Shown here: positions 5,476 through 7,679 of the stretch, piece by piece | How positions within the stretch are numbered: position 1 is the first letter of the stretch | Layout: each line of letters starts with the position of its first letter | Assembly: GCA_900543525.1 (NCBI GenBank) | Contig: UQRS01000090.1 | Location: 1-7,679 of the forward strand | DNA from: an uncultured Oscillospiraceae bacterium | GTDB taxonomy: Bacteria; Bacillota; Clostridia; Oscillospirales; Acutalibacteraceae | DNA: 7,679 nt | Direction of reading: 5' to 3' | Program-made: the position numbers and the translations under genes | The notes under the pieces: generated by a model | Seen by the model: only the letters and a program-made list of their open reading frames with translations | Databases searched by the model: none | What the model was told of the DNA's origin: nothing

Positions 5476-7255
5476 ACGCAATGTTCCGCTGGGCATTTTC
5501 CTCTGGGGGCTGAAAAAGAACAGCGTGCTGATGATCATCGGTACGGTTCTTGCCCTTCTGGCCAGCCCGGGCCTCCTGTTGGCCGGATATTTCCATTCGT
5601 TGGAGGAAGCACGGCTCTACAGCTATGTCAGCAGCTTCGATCCCGAACTGTACAACATCGCCGGAGAGGTGCTGATCGCCCTTGGTGCAATCGGACTGGT
5701 CGTGCTGTTCACCGCCATGAATCAGCGGCACCTGCATTCCAAAAAAGCGTCCGACCTCTGGAACGCGTTGCCTATCAGCCACGGCAGCCTGCTGCTCAGC
5801 CGGGCGCTGACCGTGCTGGTCAGCACCTGCATTCCGGTTACCGCCTCCTATATCGGAAAAATCGCAGCCAGCCTCCTGATGCCCGCGCTGGGCGTCAGCT
5901 GGACAAACGCGCTGTACGGCTATGGCTTCATCCTGCTTTTCATCTTTATCTGCACCGGCATGGCGACGCTTTTTGCCGTCGCCTGCGGCAACACCTTCGA
6001 CATGATCGCCTCTCTGCTGGTCATCAACGGAGGTTGGCCCGCCATTGTCGCCATTTTTGAAAGTCAGGCCAGCAGCCTGCTGACCGGATACATCCCCGGC
6101 TCCGGCTTTGAGCAGTTTTTCCTGCTCTCCCCCTTTGCGAGAGCGGTCACCCGGCCGTTCTTTCAGCTTTCCCCGATGGACGCCGCCCTTCACTACACCC
6201 TGTGGGGCGTTTTCGGCCTGCTGATGTTTGTCGCGGCCTTTCTCCTTTGCCGGGTGCGGAAAAATGAGTGCTCGGGCAGCTCCTACGCCTACAGCGCGCT
6301 GCCGGTTGCCTGCCAGTGCGCCGTCGGCATCTGCGCCGGCTTTATTCTGGCTCTGATCTTCACGCTCGGAAATCTGCTGGTTCACGGAGAGGCGATCAAC
6401 CTGCCCTTCTACCTCTTCTTCGTGATCGGCACGCTGCTCGGCGCGATCATTTACGGCGCCATCGCCTTCAGAGGGTTCAAGACGGTTCTGCGCTCCCTGC
6501 TGATCGGCGGAATCGTGTCGGTCATCAGCCTCGGCACCGTGACGGCGATGGCCTTCGGCGGCTTCGGGTTCGAGACGCGGCTGCCGGCCGAAAAGATGAT
6601 CAAATCGGTTCGGCTCAACGCCAGCTACCTCTCGGGCTATGCGGACGTCACCTTCACCGAGCCGGAGGAGATTCACGCAGTTTATGAGCTGCACCGCCAG
6701 ATTGTCGCGGATATCCAAAGCGGCCGGTATGCACCGAATGAGGATGCCGACATCTCTTATGAGATGGATCGCTCCGTCCACTACAGCTATCAGATTGAAT
6801 ACACCCTCTCGGCGGGACACACCATGAGGCGCAGATACCCCCTCTCCGAAGCGGAGTATGGGGACGCACTGCGGCAGATTCTGTCCTCCAAAACCTATCT
6901 GAACAGGACCGAGCCGGTTCTCAAAGCAGGCGACATCAACTTTGCCGAATATAACTTCAGCCTGTCCAGTGAGAATATTCCCGGCTCCTACCTCGAGCTT
7001 ACCGGGGCGGAGCTGAAACAGCTTATTGCCGCCTATCGGCAGGATCTGGAGGCTGTCACGCCCGACAACTACCAGTTTAACGCCGACATCATGGTGCAGG
7101 CCTACCCGGTGAGGGGCGGACAGAGCGAGTTTTCCAATGATGCGTTCATGCGGATCAAGTCCAACTACAGCCATTGCATAGCCTATCTGCACGAGTCGGG
7201 ACTTTGGGAGAGGCTGGAGGACTCCGGCGGCAGCGGCTGGTATCTGGAAGATTAA
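5450..7255 (+). CDS. ABC transporter permease with large C-terminal extracytoplasmic domain
   Basis: The membrane subunit of the exporter, 601 residues. Hydrophobic stretches at about 25-47, 70-90, 115-140, 158-178, 183-203, 248-267, 284-308, 316-340 and 349-372 suggest about nine membrane segments. Positive residues in the first loop ends (NQRHLHSKK, 91-99; CRVRKNE, 267-273) fit cytoplasmic sides. From about 374 to 601 the chain is polar, rich in Tyr, Glu and Ser, and has no membrane segment. It looks like a folded domain of roughly 228 residues, probably outside the membrane, and resembles the DUF6449-type tails that I recall on permeases of YtrA-linked operons (from memory, not verified). 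GGAGG (5436-5440) lies 9 bases before the ATG at 5450, inside the ATPase gene. It is the only permease in the operon, so a homodimer with two ATPases is likely. Transport substrate unknown. Confidence 0.9.
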   Translation: MTSKTLSAKRNVPLGIFLWGLKKNSVLMIIGTVLALLASPGLLLAGYFHSLEEARLYSYVSSFDPELYNIAGEVLIALGAIGLVVLFTAMNQRHLHSKKASDLWNALPISHGSLLLSRALTVLVSTCIPVTASYIGKIAASLLMPALGVSWTNALYGYGFILLFIFICTGMATLFAVACGNTFDMIASLLVINGGWPAIVAIFESQASSLLTGYIPGSGFEQFFLLSPFARAVTRPFFQLSPMDAALHYTLWGVFGLLMFVAAFLLCRVRKNECSGSSYAYSALPVACQCAVGICAGFILALIFTLGNLLVHGEAINLPFYLFFVIGTLLGAIIYGAIAFRGFKTVLRSLLIGGIVSVISLGTVTAMAFGGFGFETRLPAEKMIKSVRLNASYLSGYADVTFTEPEEIHAVYELHRQIVADIQSGRYAPNEDADISYEMDRSVHYSYQIEYTLSAGHTMRRRYPLSEAEYGDALRQILSSKTYLNRTEPVLKAGDINFAEYNFSLSSENIPGSYLELTGAELKQLIAAYRQDLEAVTPDNYQFNADIMVQAYPVRGGQSEFSNDAFMRIKSNYSHCIAYLHESGLWERLEDSGGSGWYLED

Positions 7256-7391
7256 ACCGGTGTGAGCGAGGCAGTCTATACTCTGCCGACAGGCTTTCGG
7301 ATTTTACAAACGGCGGCTTTTGTGCCGGCGGTTTTCGCCGCTCCTCCCGGAAGCGCTTTAAAAAAACGCCGAAGCGGCGCGGCCGCAGTTC
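7256..7391. other. Non-coding GC-rich stretch after the permease gene
   Basis: No supported gene. It contains short inverted repeats, such as GGCAG/CTGCC around 7270-7288 and CGCCG-AAG-CGGCG around 7368-7380, but neither is followed by a T-run. Open frames crossing the stretch have no ribosome binding site and run through the terminator that follows. Confidence 0.6.
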
Positions 7392-7431
7392 AAAACGGCT
7401 TTTGCTGGAAACCAGCAAAAGCCGTTTTTTT
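7392..7431. terminator. Strong terminator of the GntR-ABC operon
   Basis: A perfect 17-bp stem, AAAACGGCTTTTGCTGG (7392-7408) with CCAGCAAAAGCCGTTTT (7412-7428), closes on an AAA loop and is followed by TTT. With A-runs on the left it could act on both strands. It lies 137 bp after the permease stop, leaving a sizeable 3' untranslated region. Confidence 0.9.
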
Positions 7432-7554
7432 GTCGCTGTAATCTCTTGCGGCGGTTCCACCTGCTTCGGTCGCTCCGACCCGCACGCCGTGGGGAGTGGG
7501 CAGAGCGGCCCCTGCCGCACTTGCCAAAGATACGCTTTTTATAAGAAAATTTAC
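7432..7554. other. Non-coding spacer before the last promoter
   Basis: No supported gene on either strand. The first part (to about 7530) is GC-rich and the rest is AT-rich, leading into a promoter. The open frames here have no ribosome binding site and overlap the terminator. Confidence 0.55.
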
Positions 7555-7583
7555 TGTAAATCCGGGGTCGGATATGCTATACT
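7555..7583 (+). promoter_or_regulatory. Extended -10 promoter reading toward the window end
   Basis: TGCTATACT (7575-7583) is an extended -10 (TGn plus TATACT). The candidate -35 TGTAAA (7555-7560), 17 bp upstream, is weak, matching consensus at three positions. AT-rich DNA at 7538-7560 precedes it. Transcription would start near 7590, giving either a leader of a gene beyond the window or a short RNA ending at the following hairpin. Confidence 0.5.
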
Positions 7584-7610
7584 GAAGACGCCTTAAACCT
7601 TTATGCAAAC

Positions 7611-7676
7611 AAAAACCCCCAGATGCGTCCCTTCCGAAAATGGGCTTTTCCGACGCGGATGTGGCCGGGGCTTTTT
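7611..7676. terminator. Imperfect terminator-like hairpin at window end, possibly bidirectional
   Basis: The left side AAAAACCCCC (7611-7620) and GCGTC (7625-7629) pairs with GACGC (7652-7656) and GGGGC-TTTTT (7667-7676). An inner GAAAA/TTTTC pairing closes the loop. A T-run ends the right side and an A-run begins the left side. The stem has internal mismatches. It may be an attenuator, the end of a short RNA from the promoter just upstream, or the terminator of a minus-strand gene beyond the window. Confidence 0.5.
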
Positions 7677-7679
7677 GCA

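Noticed and set aside
4639..5538. Minus-strand open frame opposite the ATPase gene
   Set aside because: The + strand carries Walker A, Walker B and His-switch motifs in order; the opposite frame has none and no start signal.
5465..7192. 575-codon minus-strand open frame opposite the permease gene
   Set aside because: Its product is low-complexity, rich in Gly, Glu, Gln and Arg, with no domain. The + strand permease has regular membrane segments, a ribosome binding site and operon overlap.
7174..7596. Open frames on both strands across the 3' intergenic region
   Set aside because: They overlap the permease end and a perfect terminator, are Arg/Ser/Cys-rich without family resemblance, and have no ribosome binding site.
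7603..7679. ATG-started frame running off the window end
   Set aside because: No Shine-Dalgarno precedes it, and the coding stretch coincides with a terminator-like hairpin.

Overview
The window looks like chromosomal DNA of a fairly GC-rich gut-type Clostridia, probably Oscillospiraceae/Ruminococcaceae. This is inferred from the gene families (DUF4368-type large serine recombinase, XRE/desulfoferrodoxin fusion, YtrA-type GntR with an ABC exporter), the strong GGAGG ribosome binding sites and consensus sigma-A promoters. No species can be named from the sequence alone. All recognisable genes lie on the + strand.

Layout. (1) Bases 2-1609 hold the 3' end of an integrated mobile element: a large serine recombinase whose first codons lie before the window. 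(2) The element ends a few tens of bases later, inside a host gene. From about 1635 the sequence resumes in the middle of an XRE-type helix-turn-helix domain fused to a desulfoferrodoxin/superoxide-reductase-like domain. The 5' part of this host gene is separated from it by the element, but the metal-binding domain is intact and has its own internal ribosome binding site and ATG. (3) Bases 2106-2637 carry no gene. They hold two terminators, a 31-bp-period direct repeat, and a duplicated promoter region separated by a GC-rich, hairpin-rich segment. (4) Bases 2638-3941 are a two-gene unit: an AraC-family regulator and a small flavodoxin, closed by a long terminator. (5) Bases 4113-7255 are a tightly overlapped three-gene operon: a YtrA-like GntR repressor, an ABC ATPase and a large membrane permease with an extracytoplasmic domain. 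It is driven by a consensus TTGACA-17-TATAAT promoter with a perfect inverted repeat over the predicted start of transcription. (6) Bases 7256-7679 are non-coding, with a perfect 17-bp-stem terminator, then an extended -10 promoter followed closely by another terminator-like hairpin.

How the parts work together. The GntR protein probably represses its own operon and releases it in response to an envelope or antimicrobial stress, as in characterised YtrA-type loci; the substrate is unknown. The AraC regulator probably controls its own promoter and the flavodoxin. The SOR-like remnant and the flavodoxin both suggest redox or oxidative-stress functions, but they are separate transcription units. 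I see no clear new multi-gene system. The most informative features are the element/host-gene junction, the internal start that may rescue the SOR domain, and the duplicated promoter upstream of the AraC gene.
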